44,690 nt of DNA from Candidatus Hydrothermarchaeota archaeon (GTDB lineage: Archaea; Hydrothermarchaeota; Hydrothermarchaeia; Hydrothermarchaeales; BMS3B). How positions within the stretch are numbered: the stretch's first letter is position 1; each line of letters opens with the position of its first letter. The notes below the pieces were generated by a model, which was not told the origin of the DNA, did not search any database, and saw only the letters and a program-made list of their open reading frames with translations. This document shows, one piece after another, positions 1 through 6,730 of this stretch. Location: the NCBI GenBank assembly GCA_015521565.1, contig WANX01000112.1:1-44690 (forward strand), read 5' to 3'. The position numbers and the translations under genes were made by a program.

Positions 1-444
1 AAGCTGAGCTTGGCGCCGGGGAGGCTCTACGCCAGGGAGCGCTGCCTGGTGGAGCTGAAGGAGCTCATCTCGGCGAGCGAGGTTATATTCCTGAACCGCG
101 AGGAGGCCTTCCACCTCACAGGCAACGAGTACCAGCGCGGGGCTGAGATGCTCCTTTATATGGGTGCAAGAATAGTGGTGGTAACCCTGGGCGAAGAGGG
201 CTGCTTCATAGCCAGCGGTGATTCAAAAATCCGCGTGCCAGCACTTAAAACGAAAGTGGTTGACACCACCGGCGCGGGCGATGCCTTCGCGGCAGGCTTC
301 CTCTATGGCCTGATTAGAGGCCACGACCTGGAGACCTGCGGGAGGCTGGGCAACTTCGTGGCTGCGAGGTGCATAGCGCAGGTGGGGGCGCGTGCGGGCT
401 TGCCGGCGAAGGAAGAGGTGGAGGAGTTTCTGGAGAGGCTTTAG
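1..444 (+). CDS. PfkB-family carbohydrate/nucleoside kinase, C-terminal part
   Basis: The reading frame is open from base 1, so the gene is cut by the window edge and only about 147 C-terminal residues are seen. They carry the PfkB signature 2, VDTTGAGDAFAAGFLYG, whose GAGD loop holds the catalytic Asp and anion hole. The segment ARIVVVTLGEEG before it is the usual strand preceding the nucleotide site. Family members phosphorylate sugars or nucleosides with ATP in the cytoplasm. The substrate-binding N-terminal half is outside the window, so the substrate cannot be named. No operon partner is visible downstream; the DNA turns AT-rich immediately after the stop. Confidence 0.9.
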   Translation, partial: KLSLAPGRLYARERCLVELKELISASEVIFLNREEAFHLTGNEYQRGAEMLLYMGARIVVVTLGEEGCFIASGDSKIRVPALKTKVVDTTGAGDAFAAGFLYGLIRGHDLETCGRLGNFVAARCIAQVGARAGLPAKEEVEEFLERL

Positions 445-783
445 CGGATGATAATATTTACGCTAAGGGATATTCCTAAATAGAGAAATAAGCATCACAA
501 AAAATAGGTATGAGCAAATTCTCGAAAGAGCTGAAATGCATAATCAGAGGATAGGATTAAGGAAACTTTGAAAAGCTGGAAACATCACTCAGTTCGCTTT
601 TACGATGCGTATATAACCCAGGCCCAGAAATACGGCAGGCTTTTAACCAGCGATAAAAAGCAGAGCGAGATCGCACATAAGCTGGAGATGGAAGTGAGGT
701 TCTTCGGATAGGGTATGAGAAGACACCCATGTGCTCAAGGATTTATAGAAAATTTTAAATTTGATTTTACAAAAGAAGGAATT
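445..783. other. AT-rich intergenic stretch with no intact gene
   Basis: This 340-base stretch between the PfkB kinase and the restriction endonuclease contains no intact gene. Its one recognisable content is a PIN-domain remnant at 544-711. Upstream of it, the frame used by the remnant is broken by several stops between 481 and 543. The base composition shifts here from GC-rich to AT-rich, marking the left edge of an apparently acquired island. Confidence 0.7.
544..711 (+). pseudogene. VapC-like PIN-domain toxin, C-terminal remnant
   Basis: Reading from just after the TAA at 541 to the TAG at 709-711 gives about 55 residues ending RFYDAYITQAQKYGRLLTSD, then KKQSEIAHKLEMEVRFFG. This matches the C-terminal third of VapC/PIN ribonucleases: a DAxI helix with one acidic metal ligand, then LLTSD with the next, then a final A..L...V strand. 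The N-terminal half with the first acidic ligands is missing, and no start codon or antitoxin gene is found. I read it as a decayed toxin of a VapBC pair, next to a restriction-modification system, as is common on mobile defence islands. Confidence 0.6.
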
Positions 784-1434
784 ATGAAATTAGTAAAGGA
801 GATAAAATTAACTGTTATTGAAATCAGAAGTTTAATGACAGCAGAAGAAATAGGGTTTCCAAAGTATGCCACCCCATTAATCAATTTAGCGAATAGATTC
901 GCACAGGCGACGCGCCCGAAAGTTGTTGGTCAAATGAGCGAATTGATTAAAGAGTGTCCATACAGAGATTTTGAAGGCTGGAAAAGATGGTACATGTCCA
1001 GACATCCGGATGCTATTGAAGATGCTACTGACAAGCTCATGGAGATGCTTGAAAGATTCAGAGATACTATCGATAAACTGGACAGGGATACTGTAAGAAG
1101 ATGGGTTGAGGACCTGATTTTAATCAAGACTTTTCTTGGACTGAGGGTTCAGGAGCCTATTTTGAAATATCTTTCGAATAAACTTAATGAGAAGTACAGA
1201 CTGGCAACTTCTGAAGAGGAGTCTGCAGGGATTGATGGATACTTGGGGAAATATAGTGTATCAATAAAGCCAACAACCTATAAAGAGAAGGAAGGAATAG
1301 CAGAAGAACGGCCAAAAGGGGATATACTGATTTTTTACAAAAAGGATAGAGAAAATAATATCATAATCACTGAAATTGAAAGTCTATCCAAAAAAGGAGA
1401 AAAGCTTATCGAAAAATTAAAATGGATTGTTTAG
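784..1434 (+). CDS. Type II restriction endonuclease, MjaI-like (predicted CTAG)
   Basis: The predicted product of 216 residues resembles, from memory, the RE_MjaI family (R.MjaI cuts CTAG). Shared features are a segment NLANRFAQATRPKVVGQMSE at about residues 34-53, RRWVEDLILIKTFLGLRVQE near 105-124, and GIDGYLGKYSVSIKPTTYK near 149-167. The last holds D151 and the SIK lysine (K162), a plausible PD-(D/E)xK-type core. I chose the ATG at 784 because GAAGGA lies just upstream; an ATG at 715 would add 23 residues with no good ribosome site. Its stop overlaps by three bases that of the convergent methyltransferase. The gene is strikingly AT-rich relative to the chromosome around it, which suggests transfer. 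Confidence 0.6.
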   Translation: MKLVKEIKLTVIEIRSLMTAEEIGFPKYATPLINLANRFAQATRPKVVGQMSELIKECPYRDFEGWKRWYMSRHPDAIEDATDKLMEMLERFRDTIDKLDRDTVRRWVEDLILIKTFLGLRVQEPILKYLSNKLNEKYRLATSEEESAGIDGYLGKYSVSIKPTTYKEKEGIAEERPKGDILIFYKKDRENNIIITEIESLSKKGEKLIEKLKWIV

Positions 1435-2366
1435 AATCTCTTTACAATTTTAACTGAGTAGTCGCTGTTTAATAATTTTTGGGTAATCCCCACCTTTTCT
1501 TTTATTACTGGTAATAAGCTTTCATCAATTTCATAGCCTATAGAGTTTCTCTTTAAGTTTATTGCAATCTTTGTAGTTGTACCTGTTCCAAGAAAGGGGT
1601 CAAGAATAGTATCTCCGATTATTGAGAACATCCTTATCAATCGATATGGTATTTCTTCTGGAAAAGCTGCAACTCTCCTTTCAACTTCTGGAAGCGTTTG
1701 TTTAATCCCTACTATATCCCATATCTGAGTAAACCAACTATCTCTTTCGTTTTTTGTGTATCTACTTGCATATCTCAGCTCATCATGTGGCTTAAATTTT
1801 CTTAATTCTCCTTTTCTAAAAATCAGAATAAATTCGCAGTCAATGGTTATATAAGCATTTGGTGGCAGAAATCCAGAACCTAGAAATGCACCCTTTCCTT
1901 TATATTTTGGTTTTGTGGTCGGTTTTTTCCAGAGTATGTAAGGTAATGTAACAAATCCTATTCTTTCGCAGTGTTCTATTACTTTTGAATGATTTGGAAA
2001 GAGTCTGAATATCCCATTAAAGCTTCTTGTTGCGTCGCCGATGTTTATACAGGCGATACCTCCTTTTACGAGAACGCGGTACGTTTCTTTCCACACTTGC
2101 GCAAGATTCTCATGCATCAGTTCATAAATCTCTCTAATATATTTCTCCTTTCTTTTTTTGCTATTTTCAACTTCCATTTTTTCCCAAGTTTTTTCTATTC
2201 TTTCATCAAGTTGCCTAAAAATATCGTCCCACATTTCTATCATAGGGTATGGTGGAGACGTAATCATAAGATGGACACTTTCATCGTCTATTTCTTCCAT
2301 GTTTCTTGAATCTCCAATTATTATCCTGTGTTTTGTTTTTAATTCTTGTATAAACTCTGTTTTCAT
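1431..2366 (-). CDS. Type II DNA methyltransferase, beta class, probable m4C
   Basis: The 311-residue product has the catalytic motif TSPPY at residues 36-40 and the SAM-binding motif DPFLGTGTTTKIAI near residue 258. The order catalytic-then-SAM defines the beta class. The form SPPY, rather than DPPY, is typical of N4-cytosine methyltransferases such as M.MthZI and M.MjaI (CTAG). It would protect host DNA from the convergent endonuclease. About six bases separate its start from the upstream RHH gene on the same strand, so the two are probably co-transcribed. The gene is AT-rich and itself contains one of only two CTAG sites I found in the window (1880-1883). Confidence 0.85.
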   Translation of the reverse strand: MKTEFIQELKTKHRIIIGDSRNMEEIDDESVHLMITSPPYPMIEMWDDIFRQLDERIEKTWEKMEVENSKKRKEKYIREIYELMHENLAQVWKETYRVLVKGGIACINIGDATRSFNGIFRLFPNHSKVIEHCERIGFVTLPYILWKKPTTKPKYKGKGAFLGSGFLPPNAYITIDCEFILIFRKGELRKFKPHDELRYASRYTKNERDSWFTQIWDIVGIKQTLPEVERRVAAFPEEIPYRLIRMFSIIGDTILDPFLGTGTTTKIAINLKRNSIGYEIDESLLPVIKEKVGITQKLLNSDYSVKIVKRF

Positions 2367-2372
2367 CTAATA

Positions 2373-2555
2373 TCACCTAAATTTCTTTTTTATTATTTCA
2401 GAAACTATAGATTTTTCTGAAAGCCATGCTATGACAATGTTTCTAACTATCTCTGCATCTGTATTTCCCATTTCCCCCTTCATATTCTCTATAATTTCCC
2501 ATTGCTCCTTAGTAAAGGTTATCTGTATCCTCTTTATGTTTTCTTTATCACCCAT
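2373..2555 (-). CDS. Ribbon-helix-helix (CopG/Arc-like) regulator
   Basis: This is a small protein of 60 residues with the layout of a RHH DNA-binding domain: a basic strand IKRIQITFTKEQ, a helix WEIIENMKGEM, and a second helix DAEIVRNIVIAWLSE. It lies just upstream of the methyltransferase on the same strand and may act as the control protein of the restriction-modification operon or as its own repressor. The ATG at 2555 is preferred over one at 2564 because a TTTAAAT box lies about 25 bases before it, which would make a leaderless message. It could instead be an orphan antitoxin. Confidence 0.65.
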   Translation of the reverse strand: MGDKENIKRIQITFTKEQWEIIENMKGEMGNTDAEIVRNIVIAWLSEKSIVSEIIKKKFR

Positions 2556-2577
2556 ACAACACACATATGTAACACAA

Positions 2578-2584
2578 TTTAAAT
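2578..2584 (-). promoter_or_regulatory. TATA box for the RHH-methyltransferase operon
   Basis: On the minus strand ATTTAAATTG sits about 25 bases before the ATG at 2555. This spacing places the transcription start at or next to the start codon, so the transcript is probably leaderless. Confidence 0.5.
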
Positions 2585-2612
2585 AGATTTCGTTAATGTG
2601 ACTGGTGGGATA

Positions 2613-3146
2613 TTACGGGATAGCAGCTCTGTAGATACTCTCCCCATGCGCATCCATTGCGACGACGAGGGGGCCGAACTTCTCCACCTCCAGCACCCAC
2701 AGCGCCTCGGGAATCCCCAGCTCCAGCCAGTGCACCTCGCGCACGCGCTTTATTGCTCGAGCAGCGAGCGCCCCCGCTCCGCCGGTGAAGGCGAGGTAGG
2801 CGCAGGCGTGCTTTTTTAGAAGCTCTATTGCCGCTTTTGAAAAACCGCCCTTGCCTATTACAAGCCTTGTGGAGAACTTTTCAAGAAGCTGCTCGAGGTA
2901 AGGCTCCATGCGCGCGCTCGTCGTGGGCCCTGCGGAGAGCACCTCCCAGGCGCCGCGCCTTTTCCTCACCAGAGGTCCGCAGTGGTACACCACGTTGAGG
3001 CTTACCGGCACATCCTCCGGCTGCTCTACCGCGCGCCGGTGAGCCCTGTCGCGGGCGGTTACGAGCACGCCGCTCAGGTAGAGCACATCCCCTGCACGAA
3101 GCGAGAGCACATCCTCCTTGCTCACCGGGGTGCGAATCTCCTTCAC
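2613..3146 (-). CDS. Class I fumarate hydratase, beta subunit
   Basis: The 177-residue product matches the C-terminal half of iron-sulfur (class I) fumarases and the beta subunit of L(+)-tartrate dehydratase. It shows the segments RAGDVLYLSG, YHCGPLV, SAGPTTSARM, VIGKGG and FTGGAGALAA, the last ones shaping the dicarboxylate site. It starts with GTG at 3146, overlapping the alpha-subunit stop in a GTGA, so the two are translationally coupled. The pair hydrates fumarate to malate in the cytoplasm. Tartrate dehydratase is the alternative, but fumarase is far more usual in archaeal anaerobes with an incomplete TCA cycle. Confidence 0.9.
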   Translation of the reverse strand: MKEIRTPVSKEDVLSLRAGDVLYLSGVLVTARDRAHRRAVEQPEDVPVSLNVVYHCGPLVRKRRGAWEVLSAGPTTSARMEPYLEQLLEKFSTRLVIGKGGFSKAAIELLKKHACAYLAFTGGAGALAARAIKRVREVHWLELGIPEALWVLEVEKFGPLVVAMDAHGESIYRAAIP

Positions 3147-3976
3147 TGCTCCACCACCCAGGCGTTTCTAACCCTGCGCAGCCTCGCGTAACGGTGCGCC
3201 CAGCACTGCACGCTCACCGCAACGGGCAGCGAGGCTGTGTGGCAGGCGGAGGCGAGAACCTTCACCGCTAAGCACGTTGTATTGCCACCCATTCCCATCG
3301 CTCCTATTCCGAGAGCGTTTATCTCTTCCAGAAGCTCCTCCTCCAGCTCCGCAAGCTCCTCCCGCGGGTTTCTCTCGCTTAGCGGTGCAAGCAGCGCCTC
3401 CTTTGCGAGCATGGCAGCATGCTCCAGAGTGCCGCCTATGCCCACACCCACAATCACAGGCGGACACGGCTTCGCACCGGCGCTGCGCAGCGTTTCGAGC
3501 ACAAAGCGCTTTATCCCGGCGATGCCCTTGCGAGCTGGCAGCATCTGTGCGCGCGAGACGTTCTCGCTTCCGGCGCCTTTCGCGAGGAAGGTGATGCTCT
3601 TCTCATCTCCCGGGAGGAAGTGAATCACCGGCACGCCCTCGCCCGTGTTGTCTCCCGTGTTTCTCCTTGTGAGCGCATCCACGATGCTGGGGCGGAGGGG
3701 AACCTTCAATGTGGCCTCCCTCACCGCCTGTCTTATCTCCTCCGCCACCTCGCCCGGGTTGCTGAAGCCGCGCACAAGGAAGATCGGCACACCGGTGTCC
3801 TGGCAGAGCGGCAGGCTGTGCTCCCTCGCGTAGGCGACGTTCTTTAAAATCGTCTCAAGCTGCAGCTTCGCAAGAGGATTCTCCTCCCTATCAAGAGCGT
3901 GATGCAGCGCCTTCTCAACGTCCTCTGGCAGCGAGGTCACCGCAACGCGTATAAGCTCTACCAGCTCAGAGCGCAT
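3143..3976 (-). CDS. Class I fumarate hydratase, alpha subunit
   Basis: The 277-residue product carries the [4Fe-4S] cysteines of the family in LCQDTG (about residue 56), the central CPPVIVGVGIGG segment, and CWAHR near the C-terminus. It also has RRNTGDNTGEG, RAQMLPA and GIGAMGMGGNTTCLAVKV. This length is normal for the alpha subunit. The start MRSELVEL at 3976 is preferred; the reading frame stays open upstream only because it shadows the divergent LpxC-like gene. It pairs with the beta subunit through a four-base overlap. The cluster is oxygen-sensitive, which fits an anaerobe. Confidence 0.92.
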   Translation of the reverse strand: MRSELVELIRVAVTSLPEDVEKALHHALDREENPLAKLQLETILKNVAYAREHSLPLCQDTGVPIFLVRGFSNPGEVAEEIRQAVREATLKVPLRPSIVDALTRRNTGDNTGEGVPVIHFLPGDEKSITFLAKGAGSENVSRAQMLPARKGIAGIKRFVLETLRSAGAKPCPPVIVGVGIGGTLEHAAMLAKEALLAPLSERNPREELAELEEELLEEINALGIGAMGMGGNTTCLAVKVLASACHTASLPVAVSVQCWAHRYARLRRVRNAWVVEQ

Positions 3977-4027
3977 CGCAGGTAACTCGAAGCAAGAAAA
4001 TAAAAAGCTTTGGCAGAAGATAAAAGC

Positions 4028-4753
4028 ATGCTTCCTCGTACCACCGTTGCAGGCGAGGTAGAAGTAGAATATCTTCACATTTCTCCGGCGGAGGGGCTGA
4101 GCATCAACGGGATAGACGCGAAAGTGGAGAATGTTGTCCGCGCAGACACGCGCGTTGACCTCGCCTCTGGAGGGAGGAAAGCCTACCTGGTGGAGCACGC
4201 CCTGGGCTGCCTTTATCTCGCCGGTGTAACCTGTGCCTCTGTGAGAGGGCTGAGCAGGAGCTACGATCTCAGCAGGCGCAGCTTTCGCGACGCCCTGCGA
4301 GAGGGACACCCCCCGGCTGCAGTGCTTGGCAACGCCTCGGGTACGCTTGATGAGAAGCTTTACCTTGCGCTGCTGAAGGCGGGCATCAGGAGGCTGCCCG
4401 GCGGGCTGCGCAGGGTTGAGCATGAGGTGGCGCTCAGCATGCGCGAGGGCGAAATCCGCGTCCTGCCCAGCGAAAGCGTTGAGGTGTACGTAGCCGCCGA
4501 GGGTGAGGAGTTCGAGCTGGTGCTGGAAGAGGCGAGCGAGGAGGAGAAGCTCCGCATCGCGAGGGCACCGACGCCCTACCTGAGGGGCTACTCCGCCGAG
4601 ACCCTGCCCCACGTCGCTGGCGACGTGCTCGGCGACATCTTCGCCCTGGGAGGCTTCGGCTCGGGCAGGGTGGAGATTTTCCCGCAGCGAAGGTACCACC
4701 GCCTGACCACAGGTGCGCTGAGGAGGCTTAGCTTTTTATCAGGCGGAGACTAA
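4028..4753 (+). CDS. LpxC-like zinc deacetylase homologue
   Basis: The 241-residue product follows the two-domain plan of bacterial UDP-3-O-acyl-GlcNAc deacetylase, LpxC. It has VEH at 55-57 (E. coli E78/H79), then HPPAAVLGNASG as the counterpart of the EIPIMDGSA loop. Next comes HVAGDVLGD at 195-203, with H195, D199 and D203 spaced +4 and +8 exactly like H238, D242 and D246. Last is H224 in YHRLTTGALRRL, like H265 of SGHALNNKLL. It is about 60 residues shorter than LpxC, mostly in the insert regions. Archaea have no lipid A, so the substrate is unknown; another N-acetyl sugar nucleotide or lipid is an inference. The ATG at 4028 is preferred to an upstream TTG. It lies 6 bases before the ArsA-type gene and diverges from fumarase. 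Confidence 0.6.
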   Translation: MLPRTTVAGEVEVEYLHISPAEGLSINGIDAKVENVVRADTRVDLASGGRKAYLVEHALGCLYLAGVTCASVRGLSRSYDLSRRSFRDALREGHPPAAVLGNASGTLDEKLYLALLKAGIRRLPGGLRRVEHEVALSMREGEIRVLPSESVEVYVAAEGEEFELVLEEASEEEKLRIARAPTPYLRGYSAETLPHVAGDVLGDIFALGGFGSGRVEIFPQRRYHRLTTGALRRLSFLSGGD

Positions 4754-4759
4754 ACAGAG

Positions 4760-5704
4760 GTGGAGCTGGCGGGAATGCTCAGACTCAGAGATGATGCAAG
4801 GGTGGTGATGTTCGCGGGCAAGGGCGGCGTTGGCAAGACAACGCTCAGCGCTGCTACTGCTCTGCACTTCGCCGGCGAGGGGCACAGAACCCTTATCCTG
4901 ACTTCAGACCCCGCACCCTCGCTGGGGGACATCTTCGAGCGCAGCGTTGGCGACCGCGTGGTGGAGGTCGCACCTGAGCTTTATGCCCTTGAGCTGAGCT
5001 CAGAGGAGGTGCTGCGCCGCTGGAAGCAGAAGTTCGGTGGCGAGGTGTACGAGGTGCTCTCCTCTCTGGTACCCGTGCAGGAGGAGATTATAGACTACAT
5101 CGGCAGCGCCCCCGGCATAGACGAGGAGTTCATGCTGGACTACATCGCCGGCATCGTGAAGAGCGGAGAGTACGACAGGGTGGTGTGGGACACAGCTCCG
5201 GCGGGGCACACGCTGCGCCTTCTTCGAATGCCAATAATCTTCATAGAGCACCTGGACGAGGCGGCGAGGGTTTACCTGCGCCTGTACTCGGCGATGCAGA
5301 AGATTCGAGATACCCTTGGTCTCAGAAAGCCGAGAAGGGAGATATTTGATATTATCGCTGGCTGGAGAGAGCTCAGCGAGCAGCTCCTGAGCTTTTTAAG
5401 GTCGCCGCAGGTGGAGGTTGTGCCGGTTGCCGCGCCTCAGGGGCTGAGCGTGGCACAGCTCAGGCGTCTTATGCAGGAGCTTGAGAACTTTGGCATCACA
5501 GCTGAGAAAATTGTGGTGAACGGAATAGTGAAACCGGATTGCGAGTTTCACCGGCGCATGGCAGAGGTGCAGAAGAGGTATATAGAAGAGCTCAGACGGA
5601 GCTACCCGGAGGTGGGACTCGTAGAGGTACCTCTCCTGCCTCAGGAAGTAAAAGGTCTGAAAAGCATAAAAAAGATTGAGAGCCTCCTCTTTGACATGCG
5701 GTAG
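4760..5704 (+). CDS. ArsA/Get3-family ATPase
   Basis: The 314-residue protein begins with the deviant Walker A loop GKGGVGKTT near residue 20, followed by TSDPAPSLGD (switch I region) and WDTAPAGHTLRLL (switch II). These are the signatures of the ArsA/Get3 branch of SIMIBI NTPases. Get3 homologues target tail-anchored membrane proteins; ArsA drives arsenite efflux. No ArsB or ArsR gene is nearby, so a chaperone or targeting role is more likely. The CxxC of zinc-linked eukaryotic Get3 dimers is not seen. It starts at GTG 4760 (ATG 4775 is an alternative) and is probably co-transcribed with the LpxC-like gene. Confidence 0.88.
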   Translation: MELAGMLRLRDDARVVMFAGKGGVGKTTLSAATALHFAGEGHRTLILTSDPAPSLGDIFERSVGDRVVEVAPELYALELSSEEVLRRWKQKFGGEVYEVLSSLVPVQEEIIDYIGSAPGIDEEFMLDYIAGIVKSGEYDRVVWDTAPAGHTLRLLRMPIIFIEHLDEAARVYLRLYSAMQKIRDTLGLRKPRREIFDIIAGWRELSEQLLSFLRSPQVEVVPVAAPQGLSVAQLRRLMQELENFGITAEKIVVNGIVKPDCEFHRRMAEVQKRYIEELRRSYPEVGLVEVPLLPQEVKGLKSIKKIESLLFDMR

Positions 5705-5717
5705 GGTAACCAAAAAT

Positions 5718-5726
5718 TATATAAGT
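5718..5726 (+). promoter_or_regulatory. TATA box of the cytochrome gene
   Basis: TTATATAAG lies about 60 bases before the cytochrome ATG. With a start site about 25-30 bases downstream it gives a leader of about 30 bases, which contains the strong ribosome site GAGGAGGT at 5763-5770. This contrasts with the leaderless promoters elsewhere in the window and suggests high expression. Confidence 0.6.
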
Positions 5727-5779
5727 TTTTTTAATGTATTGTTAAGCATATTTTCACAAAAAGAGGAGGTTGGTAAAAC

Positions 5780-6388
5780 ATGACGAGCAGGGTAACGGGA
5801 ATAATTATTGCGGTTCTGGCAGTGGCTCTGGTGGGGACACTCATCTACATGGGAAATGTCTCCTCCACGTACTCGGAGCAGCTCCAGAAGAAGGAGAAGC
5901 AGATAGCCTCACTGGAGGCAGAACTCAACAAGCTCAAGGCAGAGCTGATAGCTGCAGAGGAGGAGAAGCCAACCACCGGCGAGGCGCAGACTACTGCAGC
6001 TGCTCCCCAGATAAACTGTGCGGACTGCCATGGTGATGTATCAGGCTTCCACGAAATCGGCACGCTGATGAAGATTGACCAGGAGAAGGGTATTGAGCCA
6101 CCCAGAATATGCACCACCTGCCACGGTGACAAGATCCACAAGATACACGAAAGGAAGATCGAAGAAAAGGGTGTGCAGATGTGCCAGACCTGTCACATGA
6201 CCAAGGAGGGAGAGTTCCGCGTGCCGGAGAAGCGTCCCGACGACGTGCTTGTGTGTCAGCTGTGCCACTTTGATGGCAACTACATAAAGATACACAAAGG
6301 AAAGTGTGAACGCTGCCACTACGGAAAGCCAAACGAGATACACCAGCCAGCGCTGCAGAAGAGATACGAAGAGATAGCCTCGCTGTAG
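5780..6388 (+). CDS. Membrane-anchored pentaheme c-type cytochrome
   Basis: The 202-residue product starts with an uncleaved-looking membrane helix (about residues 7-24). A charged coiled coil follows (about 31-62) and then a Thr/Ala linker. The C-terminal heme domain has five CxxCH sites at C80, C111, C135, C159 and C176. Exactly five further histidines occur (91, 120, 123, 172, 188), enough to give every heme bis-His ligation. The heme domain should face outward, with the coil acting as a spacer or oligomeriser. Such small multiheme proteins shuttle electrons outside the archaeal membrane; the partner is unknown. It is a single-gene unit with its own promoter, strong ribosome site and terminator. 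Confidence 0.9.
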   Translation: MTSRVTGIIIAVLAVALVGTLIYMGNVSSTYSEQLQKKEKQIASLEAELNKLKAELIAAEEEKPTTGEAQTTAAAPQINCADCHGDVSGFHEIGTLMKIDQEKGIEPPRICTTCHGDKIHKIHERKIEEKGVQMCQTCHMTKEGEFRVPEKRPDDVLVCQLCHFDGNYIKIHKGKCERCHYGKPNEIHQPALQKRYEEIASL

Positions 6389-6406
6389 GGTTCCTCCCTA
6401 CTTTTT
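6385..6406 (+). terminator. Hairpin-plus-T terminator of the cytochrome gene
   Basis: GTAGGG (6385-6390), loop TTCCT, then CCCTAC (6396-6401) form a six-base-pair stem followed directly by TTTTT. The stem includes the cytochrome stop codon. Archaeal termination depends mainly on the T-tract; the hairpin may also protect the 3' end. Confidence 0.6.
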
Positions 6407-6480
6407 CTATTTCTGTAAATTTTTACTTTCGGCCTGCACATCAGATAAAAAATTAAATATTTGAAACTTTTTTAAACCGG

Positions 6481-6681
6481 TCACCACTGCAGTGTTATTG
6501 CACCCTCCGGGCAGGCGGCGACGCATTTTGCGCAGGCGAGGCACCAGCTTAAATCTTTTACAACACATTTTTTCTCGTCACCTTCTTCCCGAATTTCCCA
6601 TATTCTGGCACCTTTAGGACATGCCGCCTTGCAGGCACCCACCCCGCGGCACTTCTCTGCATCCACGACTATGCTGAACAT
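6481..6681 (-). CDS. Two-cluster ferredoxin, one site probably [3Fe-4S]
   Basis: The 66-residue protein has a standard C-terminal motif CLACAKCVAACPEGA (CxxCxxCxxxCP). Its N-terminal motif is CRGVGACKAACPKGA, in which the second cysteine of CxxCxxCxxxCP is replaced by valine. In clostridial-type folds that loss usually leaves a [3Fe-4S] cluster, so a 3Fe/4Fe ferredoxin is predicted. It is a soluble electron carrier. I start it at ATG 6681 (MFSIVVDAEKC) because the TATA at 6701-6707 lies 23 bases away; the longer frame would overlap that promoter. It is divergent from btpA. Confidence 0.85.
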   Translation of the reverse strand: MFSIVVDAEKCRGVGACKAACPKGARIWEIREEGDEKKCVVKDLSWCLACAKCVAACPEGAITLQW

Positions 6682-6700
6682 GCCGTGCCTCCTTGAAAGC

Positions 6701-6707
6701 TTTATAT
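6701..6707. promoter_or_regulatory. Shared bidirectional TATA box, ferredoxin and btpA
   Basis: TTTATAT lies 23-27 bases from both the ferredoxin ATG (6681, leftward) and the btpA ATG (6731, rightward). The only TATA-like element in the 49-base gap therefore fits both genes, each as a leaderless transcript. Reading the same box in both directions is an inference. Confidence 0.45.
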
Positions 6708-6730
6708 CTTCCGCAAGCATGGTTATTCTC

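Noticed and set aside
3977-4699. A 241-codon upstream extension of the fumarase alpha frame on the minus strand
   Set aside because: It runs antisense through the LpxC-like gene, has no family features, and the fumarase domain begins normally at ATG 3976.
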